Source of the DNA: Epiperipatus broadwayi | Lineage: Eukaryota; Onychophora; Udeonychophora; Euonychophora; Peripatidae | Direction: 5' to 3' | NCBI GenBank assembly: GCA_028023455.1 | Contig: JAQFVV010000056.1 | Location: forward strand, 2,110,001 to 2,174,000 | Length of the DNA stretch: 64,000 bases | Shown: piece after piece, positions 36,651 to 50,239 of the stretch | Layout of the letters: the number at the start of each line of letters is the position of its first letter | Position numbering within the stretch: the first letter of the stretch is position 1 | Translations under genes and position numbers: made by a program | The notes under the pieces: generated by a model | Told to the model about the DNA's origin: nothing | Database searches by the model: none | What the model saw: the letters and a program-made list of their open reading frames with translations, nothing else

Positions 36651-36862
36651 CATATGAATACTATCTTCATAAAGCAATGCCTCTTAGTATGTGAGGATGT
36701 ACATAGAAATATTATGAAATAATATTTAATAATTTAGCTAAAATTAATATCATTTTTGTAAACTAGGCTGAAATCATCATCAACCATTATCAATCCATTG
36801 CATCTCCAAGTTCAATCAATCTTCTCTGATCTTTAGCTTCTCTTCTCCACATCACATCTGAT
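36490..36862. repeat. Foldback of the LINE 3' end
   Basis: The sequence 36490-36650 is repeated in inverted orientation at 36720-36862 (ttagctaaaattaatatc, then aaactaggctgaaatcatcat, then the decayed C-terminal coding part). The loop between them is about 70 nt. Confidence 0.8.
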
Positions 36863-36869
36863 AAATGTA

Positions 36870-39480
36870 ATAGGTTTGTTAATAGTGTTTAAATTTAAGA
36901 TAAACTAATAAATTATACAAGCTATGTTAAAATTGTTGCTTTTATCAGAAATTAATTTTTCTGTACTCTGATAGTTTACTTTGTTCTCATTTGTTTAAGT
37001 GTTCAACTTTCATTTTAATATTAAACTATTATTATTAATCAGAATATAATAAACTTGAACTCATTTGATAGATATTTTTTTTAGAAATTAAATAAATTTT
37101 AGAAAATCATTTTGATTTTCAGAATTTTTTTAAAAATTAGATTTTAATCAAAACAAAGTGCTGTTTCATCATTCAAGTGCCAGGAATAGCAGAGTGAATT
37201 TGCAAAATGAATGAAATTGGAGCAAGTAATTATTAATATCTAGTAAATGTATCAGCTTATGCTTTAAAAGTTTAAAATTTTATAGTAATTTTTACGATAT
37301 TGCTATATTTTCTAGTAGCCTGTTAGTGATGACATTTTCTAGACATATTGTATTTTCTGCCACTGTAATTTCTATGGTAATGTTATTCAGAAAAATATAA
37401 TCTTTTATATTTAAAAATAAAACATTTCTGTTTAATTTTAATGTTATATATTTTTGATGTCTAATAATTATTTTATATTTAAAAATAAAACATTTCTGTA
37501 CAATTTTAATGTTATATATTTTTGATCTCTAATAATTATCATATAATTACTAGCCAAAAATAATCAAACTACAAAAAAATCAAGTTTTCAGTCATTATAA
37601 TATGAGCACCCATCACTGTTGAGTTTTGCAAGTTTTGACTTTGCTGCATTTTTAAATATCCTGACATCTATAGAAATTTTTTGAAAGCTGGAAAAAAGAT
37701 TATCAAAATTTTCAATAGAAGATCGTATACACAAATTGAATTTCTAAATTTCTCAGGTATCAGATCTACATCTGAAAGAATGGATTCATTACAAGAATAT
37801 TTGGATTATATTGAAAAAACAACTGGTTAAGAAATCGATTTTAAATAATTAAATTAAAAATAAGTTAAATAAAAAGATTAAACCTGTTTTGAGATAGGAG
37901 ATTCAAAAACAAGGGGGAAATTCATGCAATTTAATAATTAGTGTGTTGAAATTCAATCAATTAAATTAATAATGATGGTATTTTATTTAATTAAAATAAA
38001 ATGAGATCATAAAAGTGTTGAAAATAAATGATCAAAAGTGTGGAAAACAAGATCAAAGATGTTAAAAACAAGAGATCAAAACCTATATATAGTCAGATTT
38101 TTTAGAAATTAATCATTCTGGAGTTTTATTTTATTCAAGCTTCATTAACCCATCCTTAAGATGTCTGAGTAGAAAAAAGAAAAACTGCTAACTGCTGAAA
38201 TCTAACCTTGATCTTTTTGTGAATCTGACCAAGCTACTTAGAAGAAATCTCTAGTCTAAATGGAGAGAAAATGTTTAAACCTTAAATTTCAAAGTAGGAG
38301 ATTTATAAAGTACATTATAGCAATTTGTAAAGAAAGGAACAGGATTATAAATGGTATCAGTTAATGGAAGCCATTATGGTAGAAATATTCGTCCGCAAAA
38401 AAAAAAAAAATCCTCATTATGAACTGTAGAGAACTCCAGTTTCAAAACATTTGCTGCATAAGTTAAAAAAATAATTCATTAGATTTTATCCTAATGTATT
38501 AAATCATTTTAAGTGTTATTTTATATCTGTTTATAGTATATATTTAGTTCTAACAAACTATATTATGTGCTTACAAAACATGTTATTTAATTAATTGATT
38601 AAAGGAGGAAGGCAATGTTTTTAAAAAAGTTAGCATTTGTTGATAAACATCTATAAATACTCTAGCTGCATTTTGAAGCAGCTGAAAGAAAAAAAAATTG
38701 CTAAAATTTTATCTTTTTGAAAAAAGTTTTCTTTAATGTAAAGTTGCATAAAATAATCAGGAAGTACTATTCATTTTATACACATGAATTGTACTCGCAT
38801 ATAAAATATTAGTGTCCAAGGGTTAGATAATGAGTATAATATAATTATTAGGTTTTAAGTTAAAGGTTTGTTTTGAATTTCAATTAAGTTCATTTGTACT
38901 CAATTAGCCCCTCTTTTGATTACAGGTAGATTTTATTTTAATCAGAAGGGAATTATACCATATATATATATGAATACTGTGCTAGTAAATTAAATAAAGT
39001 TAGATTTCATATATGTAAAATTTATAATATAAATGCAATTGTTAGATCACTGTTGACTGGTTAAAATACTCTAGATCTGTATGGTGAATTTATTCATGGT
39101 GTAAATTTGGAGTAAGACCCAAAGAGTCATCCCAATTAATTAAATAGTGTTTCTAATAAATTAGGTATTGGAATCAAAAGATCCAGCTCTGTAATTAAGT
39201 TGAGTTATTAAATCAAGATTTGTGCTAAAAATGGCCACGACGTAGAATCATTCTTGTAAGGAATGTATATTGATTAAAATAATCCATACTAGATATATGT
39301 GTGTGACTATGTTGTGAAACTAATGATATGAATAAATGTATTTGTAGGAATTGGTCATACATAAAATTATATTCAGGGTGTATTAAAGGCCAGGGATTTA
39401 CTCTGTGCAAATGTGCTCAATCATATAACCATCTTAGTATTATAAGATGTAATTGAAAGATTGATATTTAAAATTAATAA
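36870..39480. other. Intron 3, mostly unresolved AT-rich DNA
   Basis: Contains a two-copy tandem repeat of about 69 bp (37402-37539, ttttatatttaaaaataaaacatt unit). No gene or element recognised otherwise. Confidence 0.55.
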
Positions 39481-39491
39481 AACTGGCAAAA

Positions 39492-40085
39492 CTCACTGTA
39501 TGTATTGCCACTCATTGCAAGCTAGAGTAATCAATAAATGCCAGAAGGCTTGTGCATAAAATCCCCATCTAGTGCATACTCATCCAATATCCCCAGATTA
39601 GTTTCTGGCTTGTGACCTTTGTCTGTGAGGAACCTTGGATCTGAGAGCACTGCACCTAGATCTTAGGATCTAATGCAACCCTCCAGCAGCCACCTTTTAT
39701 GTCTACTTAACTATATAACTATGAGTCTTAAATTGAAAACACCTTAATATTTTCAATCCAAGCTCATTAGCTTATATAGTATATAGGTCTGAACTCAGTT
39801 CAGTACCCATACATTTTGGTGTCTTTGCATTAGATCCTAAGATCTAGGTGCAGTGCTCTCAGATCCAAGGCTCCTCACTGATGAAGGCCACAAGCCAGAA
39901 ACTAGTCTGGGGATATTGGTTGAGTAGGCACTAGATGGGCATTTTATGCACAAGCTTTCTGGCATCCATTGATTACTCTTATCTTACAATGAGTGGCAAT
40001 ACATATAGTGAGTTTTGTTTGTTTTAATAACAGTTATAAGCAATCATAAGAAATGGTGATCATGTGATGTTTATTGGTTTAAAAT
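39492..40085. repeat. Hammerhead-repeat family, copy 5 (foldback of two units)
   Basis: A minus-oriented unit (39492-39835) faces a plus-oriented unit (39836-40085). The arms pair over about 190 bp, including tattgccactcattgcaagc against its complement near 39990. The plus arm keeps the best hammerhead of the window; the minus arm's core is mutated to CAGACAA. Confidence 0.8.
39865..39919 (+). ncRNA. Hammerhead ribozyme-like motif (best copy)
   Basis: Outer stem I CCAA/TTGG, internal loop GGC versus TA, inner stem I TCCTCA/TGGGGA (6 bp, one G-U), core CTGATGA (39878-39884), stem II GGC/GCC with loop CACAA, then GAAAC (39898-39902), loop TA and cleavage triplet GTC (39905-39907). This is a type I arrangement with minimal stem III, as in hammerheads of animal retroelements. 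The base of stem II is A-A rather than G-C, which could reduce activity. Confidence 0.7.
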
Positions 40086-40089
40086 TAAT

Positions 40090-40938
40090 CTAAATAAATT
40101 TTGGACACTACAAATAATTACTATTGTTTTTTACTGTGCACGAAAACTAAAAGTTAAATGATAGGTGAAAAATGCCAGATTAAAGCTATAATCAATTATT
40201 AAAGAAGAAAAAAAAATGTCATAAATTCTTATGATGTAGGGTGTAATATAAGTATGTTTAGGGAAAAGAATATATGTTGTTGATAATTATAATATTTAGT
40301 AAATCTTTTGTTGTGTTATTTGTTTAAATAATATGTTCACTCCTTTATACATAATATTGTCTGGTCTGCATATTTATTCCATGTGCATTTCATTGGGACT
40401 AGCTTATGTTGTATGTGATCTAGCCAGACATTGTAAATAGTGATTGTGTAGTGGTCATCATCTCATATTTTCAAATTTTATTTAAAAATATAAATATATA
40501 TGCCTGTATATTTCCTGATATTTAAAGTCAAGTGGTGCCTGGATCACTTAAATTATACTTGATTGCTTATGAAAATTCAGAATTTACTGATATAATGTAT
40601 TTATGTCTGATTTACTATTATATTAGCTAAAGCTTAATGTAGATCAGATAAATGGTATTGTTATCATTAGATAATGCAGTTTTAGCTTGTATTATCACTT
40701 TTAATTGCTTGTAGTCTGATTATATTGTAGTTGAAATTTTAACTTGATTATTACATGGGAAAATGTCATCTTATTTCAGTATTTACATATATATGTGTTA
40801 ATATATACATACATATATTTGTAGAAATATTTATCTACAAATATACATAAATTATGCCATGTTTTAATTAGAAGATTATATCTAAAAATACTTTTTTATT
40901 TTATTATTATTATTACTATATTTTTTACATTTTAATAG
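40090..40938. other. End of intron 3, nothing recognised
   Basis: AT-rich sequence up to the exon 4 acceptor. Confidence 0.6.
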
Positions 40939-41124
40939 GCTCAAGATACTGAAAAACCTTTGGGTATATCAAATTTAATATCTGCTTTAAAAGATGCAGC
41001 TTTTTTTCCTAAAAGAGATCCAAGTGGGCCATTTATATTTGCAATTGATCATTGCTTTTTAATCCGAGGTCAAGGTACTGTTATGACTGGTACTGTTTTA
41101 AAAGGCAAAGTATCTCTTAATGAT
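40939..41124 (+). CDS. EEFSEC: EEFSEC exon 4: start of domain 2
   Basis: Encodes residues 179-240 in phase 0 (186 nt). It carries the linker and early domain 2, including RDPSGPF at 204-210, the DHCF motif at 215-218 and GQGTVMTGT at 222-230. The last is the classic domain 2 beta-barrel signature of translational GTPases. The acceptor is taatag|GCT and the donor GAT|GTAAGT, a perfect consensus donor. The segment just after the acceptor (AQDTEKP) is the variable linker of the family. Confidence 0.95.
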
Positions 41125-43070
41125 GTAAGTTTTAATATTATTTATTTTAATTATCATTGTTTTAACAATTACTCTCTTTTATTTCTTCAATTTTTATATC
41201 TTTGTATAGAATGGAGTAAATAATGTTTGAATTTATTTGCATTTAATTTAAGAGATGATTGTTGGTTATTATGTTTTACAATAAATTTAATTATGTAGCA
41301 GATTATTAATTAAGATTACACTTTGACTATATTCACTAATAATAATATTAAAATTTGAGATAAAACATTTATTGCAATAAAAATTCGTGGCTGAAATATT
41401 CAGGATAATCTTTGTAGATATTTTTAATTTTCTAAAGTTTTACTTCAATTCTTCTATATAAAATATCATATTTAATTTGTCAACATAAAAAATTAAAGTA
41501 AATGATCCATCAGAAGGTGAATTGTTTTAAAAATTATATAAATAAAAAGATAATAATGTGAAATGCTATATTGACTCATGTCTTCTTTTCACCTACAAAC
41601 AAACAATATATGTAAACAGAAGTTTTGAATTATGGGAAGCTGTGCTGAAAGAGTAATATACTTTATTGAAAATTTTTTTATAATATTGATATTGACTAAT
41701 TAGAATTCTGTTTCTCTTTTCATTTTTTTTTGTATATTTATTAAGAATGTTTTTTTTTTTTTAAAGATTTTAATAAAAATTACTTTGAAATATATTGAAC
41801 TAACTGTAGATTGTCATGTGTTATGAAATATTATTTAAATTGTAAGCAATACTGAAAACTTCATAATGTGTACAGATTACATTTAAAAATGGTATGTAAA
41901 TTGAATTTCTGATATATTCATTTTACCATATAATGAAATCAATAATAGATTTACTGCAATTTCTAAATTTTCACCATTTATTTTTCTTATTATATATTTA
42001 ATAATAAGAGAGTAGAATTTATTTTTAAAAAGAATGTTTATTTACCATTTTTATTCATTATTTATGGTAGAACTATATTATTTTAGATCCTTTTTAATTG
42101 AATAATACATTACAATTGATAGTTCATTTAAAAATGTTTAAAAACTTATTTTACTGTTTCTGCAGTCTTGATTCCACAATTTAAAAAGTAGTTCATAATG
42201 TTTGACAAGTTTCTGGCATTTCTTCCTTGTTTCTTCATTAGATTGAAATAAAAATCTTTAATCTCGATGATGAGTAAGTACATTGTGTTGAGAAAGTAAT
42301 GTGTGATTGCTATCTGAGAGTAGAACATGCCATGAAGCCACATTTTAGAGTTTTTAACCATTATTTAAATTTTCTATAGCTCTCCTACTATATTTATAAA
42401 GTTGATATATTGTTGAGATATGCTTGATTAAAAAGTGACTCTATACGTTGATAATTATATTAATCTTATCAATAATAAAGCTAATTTTGCTTTTATTTTT
42501 TTCTATCTCTTAAAAAGAAACATGATGTTATAATCTGGCTTAATGAATTATTTGAAGGAATGAGATTGATCCTGGGTTATTGAATTAAATACAAACAATA
42601 TATAATTTGAAAATAATTTTTTTTCACTTGGATAATATGACTTGCAGATTGGATCTTTTAAAGGGTACAAATTTCGTGCTAATAACAATCAAACTTTCTT
42701 CTGATAACTTTTTCTAAAAACAGCATCATGATATTCACTGCATCTGCATTTGACAGTATATCATCGTTAAAAAGTTATTATATTTTAGAAAGAACTGCTT
42801 AGATGCATCTATTTGGCCTTTTATATTCAATAGATAAAACTTTACTTTAGAAAATATGAACATTTCACCAAATTATACTCTGACAATGTTCTAAATATTA
42901 GGAAAATTAATGTCAAAAAGAGGATCAATATTTCTAAGTCTTAATTAATTGTCTAAAACTTTAAAATCAGTTAATCTACCTTCGTTTCTTTTTACTTAAA
43001 ATTGGTGTTCTTAGAGATTTATGAAACAGCATTCTCAACAGATATCCATAGACATCTATGTATACACAAT
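41125..43070. other. Start of intron 4, nothing firmly recognised
   Basis: A minus-strand open frame at 42146-42361 (71 codons, KMWLHGMFYSQ...) has fewer breaks than its surroundings and may be a transposase scrap, but no family motif is clear. Confidence 0.5.
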
Positions 43071-43074
43071 GTAT

Positions 43075-44840
43075 TGTACCGGGCGAACCTCTACCCATTC
43101 TAACCTTGGCGTATATATCAAGCATGAAGTGATTGTATCACCTCAGGGTGAGATCTCAATAATAATTTTAATAGAAATATGAATTCTATAAGTTAATTTA
43201 TATTAATATATTATTAATTAGGCAATATATTGAACCATGATTGATTATTCCGTTACCATGCCAATGGACATCAAAAAAGTTAATCACTGTATACCTTTGA
43301 AAGACCGTGAATAATTCACGTCTTTACATGCCACTTCCAGAGAGAGAAAATCCCTGACTGGAAGGATATACAACCCCAACCCATTACATAACATATACCA
43401 ACTTTCTAAGGCCCGATAAAGTCATATCCCATTATGCTATGCTCAGTCCTCTTTTATCTCAGGTTATATAAAAAGAAATTTTAAAGCCGCTCTCGGAAAT
43501 ATATTTACTTTATTATATTTTTAGGAAAGGAAAGAAAATAAATATAACACTCAACAATAAAATAAGTTATAAAACATTTATTACACACATCAATTTACAT
43601 TTATTAAGCCCCATTATCCCACTATCAATTGCACAAATAAAAGAAAATAAGATATTATTTAATCCGTTTTCCCTTAATTTATAAAAATGTTTGGATGAAG
43701 TGGTCTGAGTTCTATACCCACACATATATATTAGGCAATATAAAAAGTAATATGAGATCATTAAATATTCGGCCGTATATGTATGCTCATTTCTGCATTC
43801 ATTCCACAGTTTAATAGTATTTTAAAATCGTGTATTTTAAACTAAATGTGGAAGAATGACTAATTTAAAGAACCTGCACTTAGCGGATAAATGACTTAAC
43901 ATACATGCACTGCCGAAATATAAATAATATCTCTGGTATAATTATATTTTAAACATATTATGGATATATAATATAAACATATAAATAGTATTTAAGAAAA
44001 TAATATTAAGAGATTACAACAAATTTTCTCCTCGGGTGTCTTGAGACTTCATCCGGACTTGGGGTCTCTGAATGTACTATACACATCTGTTTACCAGGGT
44101 GGCAATGACTTCTTTCTTTTCACTACATTGGTCTGGTGATCTTCATGATCCATATCTGCTGGACCTGGGTCACTACGTTGGTCTGGCGATCTTCATGAGA
44201 AATATCTGCTGGACCTGGGTGGCTACATTTCAATGGCTTGGACGGAGCTGGATGGGTGCAATGAAGCGGGCTTCTACCCCATAATTATCTCGCTGGTTGA
44301 TGTAAAAATGGTCTTCATCTTGAGTTTGTTAATGCTGTGGCATTCAGAAGAACACTGCTATTTACTTTATTAGAAATGAAATTCAGTAGAGATTTGGCTG
44401 TATGGTATGGATATGAGGCGAACGCAGCATATAACTGGAAGCGACAGGAGCTCGTTAGCACAGCAAGATTTCGGCAACCCCAATCTCCTCTGTACTGACT
44501 GTAGTTATCACGATTCAATTATTAGGTCAGTACTCCATAGCAATGGTATTCTGCGTAAGTAACCTCTGCATTAATTTGGAGTCATGAAATATTTGCAGTG
44601 ATTAAAATATAAGGCTAATCGGCCTGCAACGATCATGCAATATATTCTAAAAAGCTTAGATCGCTCTGAGAATCTCTCTGTCTATACCTCGGAAGAACAT
44701 CTGAGAGAACTTGGAATAATATGTCTGTAAGAATTCTAATATAGCCATAACTATATGTCCTGCACTTGGTGAACAGTATATATAGCACCTTCATTACATA
44801 GCCAATTTGGTTACCCCCCCCCCCTTTGAATAATTGCCTC
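43075..44840 (-). mobile_element. GACCGGTACA-family element, minus copy M1
   Basis: On the minus strand the tract starts near a poly-G run (poly-C at 44813-44824). It has a TATA box (ctatatatac at 44776-44786) and ends with cgcCCGGTACA at 43075, followed by ATAC as in the other members. A two-copy 50-bp tandem repeat (44121-44222, ggtctgg.gatcttcatga unit) lies inside. No coding domain recognised. Confidence 0.4.
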
Positions 44841-44884
44841 AAGCTTCTATTTTGGTGGCTAATTGATTTAAAATAATTCACATA

Positions 44885-47330
44885 GTTTTCTTTTAAAGAA
44901 TGTTATTTTTAATTAATTTTATATATTATTTTTAATTTAATTTTAAATGAATTGAATATGTATGTTTATATACAAATGTGAGTTTGGTTATTTAAAATCA
45001 TAATAATCATAATATTACATTAATTTAATAAGATGACAAATACAGTTTAATTATAAAAGGTTCTAATGAGTCATAAAAAATTATTTTACAAAAGCCCACA
45101 TTTCTACTTGTGTTTTGGATTTTTTTTTTTTAAAAAAAATCATTCTGCATTGGTTTGGCAGCTGCATTGTGCTTTTCATAATTATTTTAAAAATTATATA
45201 TACTTGCAGCTAATTTAAGAGATAAATTTGAAGAAAGAACAAAATTTAATCAATACAATAATTGAATATTGTATAATTATGGAAGAATAGAAAAACTTTA
45301 TAGGGATCTTTAGCTCTTGGATGATATGAAGCAGTAGAAATAACCATCATACTTTATCTGAAGGTCCCTCCACAAGAAAGTGAAAAAAACATTTAAATAT
45401 ATTTTCTGCAAACTAAACTTTGCACAAGGATTACATATATACTAATGTAGAAGATTTTATCTGCCATAAAAGAAAGAAAATTTAAAAAGAAAATAACCAA
45501 GTTAATTTTTTTTATTTTATAAATATCACTTAAACATGCATCTGTAGGAAAAAAAAAAACTTAAAAAATTCCAGTTGTTCATATATATTTTCTTTTCAAT
45601 ATGTTTAGTTTATGGAAAAAAATTTTTTTTTATATCTTTAATTATAAATAATATAATAATTTATAGTTGTATCAATGTATATTACATGTTAAGGACGTTA
45701 CAAGACTTTTTAATGGTGTATTTAAAGTAGCCCGACAAATGATAAATTATACTGCTAGTTATAGTAATGGCGTAATAATAAGAAGAATAAAAAGAGAAAA
45801 AAAGTCTTGGAACGTATATTATTTTGTGGATATATCGTAAAGGTAAATTTTAAAATATAACATTTAATATGAATTTTCAGATTAAATAAAACTGATTTAA
45901 AAGATATAAATAAATTTTTGTGTGTGTAAAAATGAGAGTTAAATAATTAAAATATATTTATATATTTATATTGAATATATGCTTTCGGAAATATATTAAT
46001 GTAATCAATTTCACAAATTATATAATTTTTTTTTATGTGTATACTTAAAATATTGCCTTGTTTAATGGATAGTAATATAAAAGAGAGAAAAGGCATTGAA
46101 TAATAATAATAAAAATGATTCTAACGATTAGCATTGTATTGCTGATGTTGCATAGTATAAGAATGGGATATTGTTGATTATTAGATTGATATTAATGTTG
46201 GAATGCAAAGTAGCATTTGCTATGATATTGTGCCACTTTTCATCTATATATCCATTTGTATCTAAGATAGAAAAATTATTTGTTGAGAAAATCATGTATG
46301 TAGTGGTAATGTCCATATTTGTAATATTTTTTATTAATTACATTCAGATAATGCAACCCTATATATGTGTTTGTCTTTTAGGCTAAGAAAAGTTTCTTCA
46401 TTTTGTTTATAGATGATTAGTTTTAAGTCTAAATGAATTTTACTTATTGATAGAATCTTAAAGGTATATCAATTTTATTGCTTGTCAATGGACATATATT
46501 TTTGGCAATATTAATAAAATGATAATGATTAAATACATATGTAGAAAATACGATATTTAAAATTGAATCATAAAAAAGAATGCTTCCAGAAGCATAATAT
46601 TTTTAACTTATGAACATACACTTTAGTTATAATAATTATATGAATAATAAATTGCAGCATTATTGATTTAAATAATTGATAAAATAACTAATATATCTTA
46701 TTGGTTCAGCTTGCTATTTAATTTTAAAATATATAATATTAAGGGTATATGTGTAAATCACTTTGTAGAAGTTTCTTTTTGTAAGCAGTTATGAGAAGAG
46801 ATAAAAATTAATAAACTAAACTTGTTTTTTTAATATATTTATCTTTTGATTGTCATCATTGATAGTTCATTCTGTTAAGTCTCATGAAGAATCATAAACT
46901 TCTTATTTATGGGGACACAAATTTTTTAGCATAATGTTAGTAAATAGTTTAAGAGAATTATAATAGGTCCAAAATTATAACCTTTTAAATAAAGTGATAA
47001 AGGTGAAAGAGGATAAATTATCTTCCAGGTTCTTACAGAAACTGGTGGCACTCTAAAGTGGCGGTGACAATGATAGGATAAATAAATATCTAATATTTAG
47101 ATTTGAGCCATTATACTATATACATGTGCATATTTGAATTGGTATTTAATTGGTTTTTTTGGTATATTTTTCAAATTCATTTTGATACACTTCATCATTT
47201 TTTGTAATAGCAGAGAATAGAAGCATACTTTTTGATTGGAAATAAATGATTCTGTTTTAATTTCATAATATTTATAAATAAAAATAAGATGAATTCTTCT
47301 GTTTATCCAGTATACCAAAAAATAAAGTTA
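44885..47330. other. Intron 4, AT-rich stretch with nothing recognised
   Basis: Short open frames on both strands lack family resemblance. Confidence 0.55.
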
Positions 47331-48369
47331 TTTTAAGTTTTTTCTGATCTTTTAGAAAACATATAAGTTTTTTCTAAATTTTCTGATTTCTATATTTAGA
47401 ATAATAATTGACTTAGATATGAGAATGATCAATTTTCTTATAATAACTATTTCTGAGCAAAGTTTAAATCTTACTAAAAATATTCTGAAATATTTAAAAA
47501 TGTACAGAATTTTAAGTTATCATTGCTAAATTGTTATTTTTATATCATTTGTTGTTATTTTCAACATTTAACAATGTTGGTGTTAAACTTTTTTATTTGT
47601 CATCTAATTATGTTGATGATTTTATATACAGTATATCATATTCCAAAACAGAATATAAGAATCACTATCTTATGAATTGATGATTTTTCATTTGGTTATT
47701 TACATTTGTAAATCATTTTAAGACATGTGAAGCAAGATTGGAATAAGAATTGTCTAATATAGAGTCATTGTTAGACTTTTATAATGTTAGATGAAAAAGA
47801 GAAAAGATATTGATATAAAAAAAGCTATGGATTTTAATGTAAAAGCATAAATGTATACAAATGGAATGGGATTTTTTTATTATATGTGAATAAAGTAGTA
47901 AGATTAGTTATTCAATGTAATAGAAAATATCAAATGCAAATAAGTCAGGTTTTATGTCCCAACAAGTTCTTATTGCACTGGTGAAATAGAAGACGTAGAT
48001 GCTTTTAATAAGATCAAAATATTTTAAAGTTATCATAGTAGGTTTTAGTCCAAGAATTAGAAAGTGTTCAAAGTGTTACTTGTAAATTTGAATATGGAAA
48101 CAGCAATAAAAAAAAAAAAATGAGAATGGAACTACTAAACAAATTCAAAATATTATCAAAAGGGCTGCAGTTTTATGGGTGAAAAATATCATAAATTGAT
48201 AATTAAGTGGCAGCATTTTGATTCAGATGGAAAACAAAGCATAATATCTAAGGATTTTTCTATGATAATAAGTGTTTAATGTCACTAATGTACATTATAT
48301 ATAAAGTATGTGAATTGATATTTATTTGAAATTTGTTAGTATATTTGCTTCTTCACTGCCATTAATAAA

Positions 48370-48465
48370 GTAGAAAGTATAATATTTGATGATGTCTTAT
48401 ACTAAAATTTGTCATAAAAAAAGTAGAAAATATAATATTTGATAATGTCTTATACTAAAGTTTGT
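48370..48465. repeat. Two-copy tandem repeat, about 52-bp unit
   Basis: tataatatttgatgatgtc and tataatatttgataatgtc units, each followed by ttatactaaa. Confidence 0.75.
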
Positions 48466-48466
48466 T

Positions 48467-48676
48467 ATATTTAAACAGCATTAAACTGTTGCACATGCGC
48501 TTTGCAGATTTTAACTATGAATGATTTGCCCATACAAAAGTGTTTGGGTTCGAAAAGATAGATGGCCACTCTATCTTTTCCAAAGACTTTATCATGTGTT
48601 TGAAGTGTTAGTATTCAGTCATTTATAGTTAAAATCTGCAAAGCGCATGTGCAACAGTTTAATGCTGTTTAAATAT
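48467..48676. mobile_element. MITE with 57-bp terminal inverted repeats
   Basis: The arms (48467-48523 and 48620-48676) match with about one mismatch and include ttaaacagcattaaactg and gcacatgcgctttgcag. The short interior has a second small inverted repeat (aaagatagatggcc / ctatctttt). The element is about 210 bp with no coding capacity. AT-rich flanks prevent a clear target duplication, so the superfamily is unknown. Confidence 0.8.
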
Positions 48677-50239
48677 TACAGTTTATAAACATCGTGCTAT
48701 ATAAAATAATTGATTTATTTACTAAAATTTGTTGTAAAATGGAACAATGATTTACAGATGATTTGTATTTCCATGCTTTTTCTTTGTGGATATTTTCTTG
48801 AGTTTTAAACATGCTCAATTAGAATCAATTTAGAAAAAAATGGTGTGAGAAAAAAACAAAATATATTTAATTTTTTAAGAAGATGGTCATTTTTAGAAAA
48901 AGTATTTTCACATTTTCTTTTTTCAAATGTTCTGATTGCTAAATTGAATCTAAAGTTGACTTGGGGAATGAGAATATATTTTTGTGATTTATTTGCCTAT
49001 GATGACTATCTCTGCGCAAAGTTTAAGAGTTCCTAAGATATTCTGTAATATTTAAAAATTAATAGAATTTTAGGTTCTCACTGTTAAAAAAAATTGTCTG
49101 AGGCAAACTGTCATTTTAATTATTTTTTAAAATTTTATTTTCAAAATTCAACATTATTGGTAATAGATTTATTTATTACCCATGTAGTTATTTGATGATG
49201 ATTACATACATATTATAATTCATAATAAACTCTTGGAATTAATCTTATAATATATTAAATGTTATAAATGTACTGACATTTCTACAAAATAATATTTGCC
49301 ATCAGCTAGGTAAAGATATTATGTGGTAATTTCAAGGATATAAAAATGTTTTTTTTATCTTCATAGTGACCATATAATATTTTTACTAAGCTGATGGCAA
49401 GTATTTGTAGAAATGTTGGATATTTTACAGTATTAACTCTCAAAAAATTATTATGAATTATAATATATCCTTTATCTATGAAATCTTTAACATAAGTATA
49501 TGGCACTAAGAATTGCTATCTTATGAATCTAGACTTTCATTCATTGATGTTCTTACATTTTACTACCTACATATGTAAATAATTTTCAAATGAAGTAAAT
49601 TGCTAAACGATGGATAAATTTGAATATAATACAGCACTAATTAAAATTTAATAAAGAAAAATAAATTCAAAATATTAAGAAAGGAATTGCAAGAGATCTT
49701 GGGGGGGAAAAAATCATAAAACCATTATTGATTGACATGAATGTTTGAGCATTATGAATATATATATGTATTTTTTGAGACAAATTCAAATAGACATGAA
49801 AGCATTCTAATGTACACAGTACAGTTGGATTATAATTTGGCAACAAAAAAACAAGTTTAATAGATTTAACACAAGGAATGATAATCAGTTATAGAAAAGC
49901 TGTGTAAAATCATGCAAGAATAGAGGCACAAAAGCAATTGAAATCCCTACCTTTTAGAAATATCTGAATGAATCTAAATTAGAACTTATGAATAATCATA
50001 AAATATTAATAGTCTTTGAAGATGATTGAGATTTAAACAAGATTATTAAGAAGATAGCAGATATTTTGTTAAAAAAGAATAACATCATGAAATGTGAAGA
50101 AATTTTTTATAATGAACTCTATAAAAACAAAATAGCCACACACTTATAACATTTTTTGAAATGCCACATGTTTTCAATGAAAAAGTGAGATGAGTAATTA
50201 AATATAGGAAAAATTGTAAAAAATAGAGAAAGTGACATA

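Larger units (their letters stand above)
47340..49830 (+). repeat. Diverged direct duplication of about 1 kb (two units)
   Basis: Unit 1 (47340-48300) and unit 2 (about 48880-49830) share, in the same order, the ctgagcaaagtttaa / ctgcgcaaagtttaa segment, ctgaaatatttaaaaat / ctgtaatatttaaaaat, ctatcttatgaat, acatttgtaaat / acatatgtaaat and aaattcaaaatatta. Unit 2 has an insertion in its middle. Codon structure is not evident. It may be two copies of one unknown element. Confidence 0.6.

Noticed and set aside
39566-39640. A second hammerhead on the minus arm of the 39492-40085 foldback
   Set aside because: The core reads CAGACAA instead of CTGATGA, so the catalytic nucleotides are lost.
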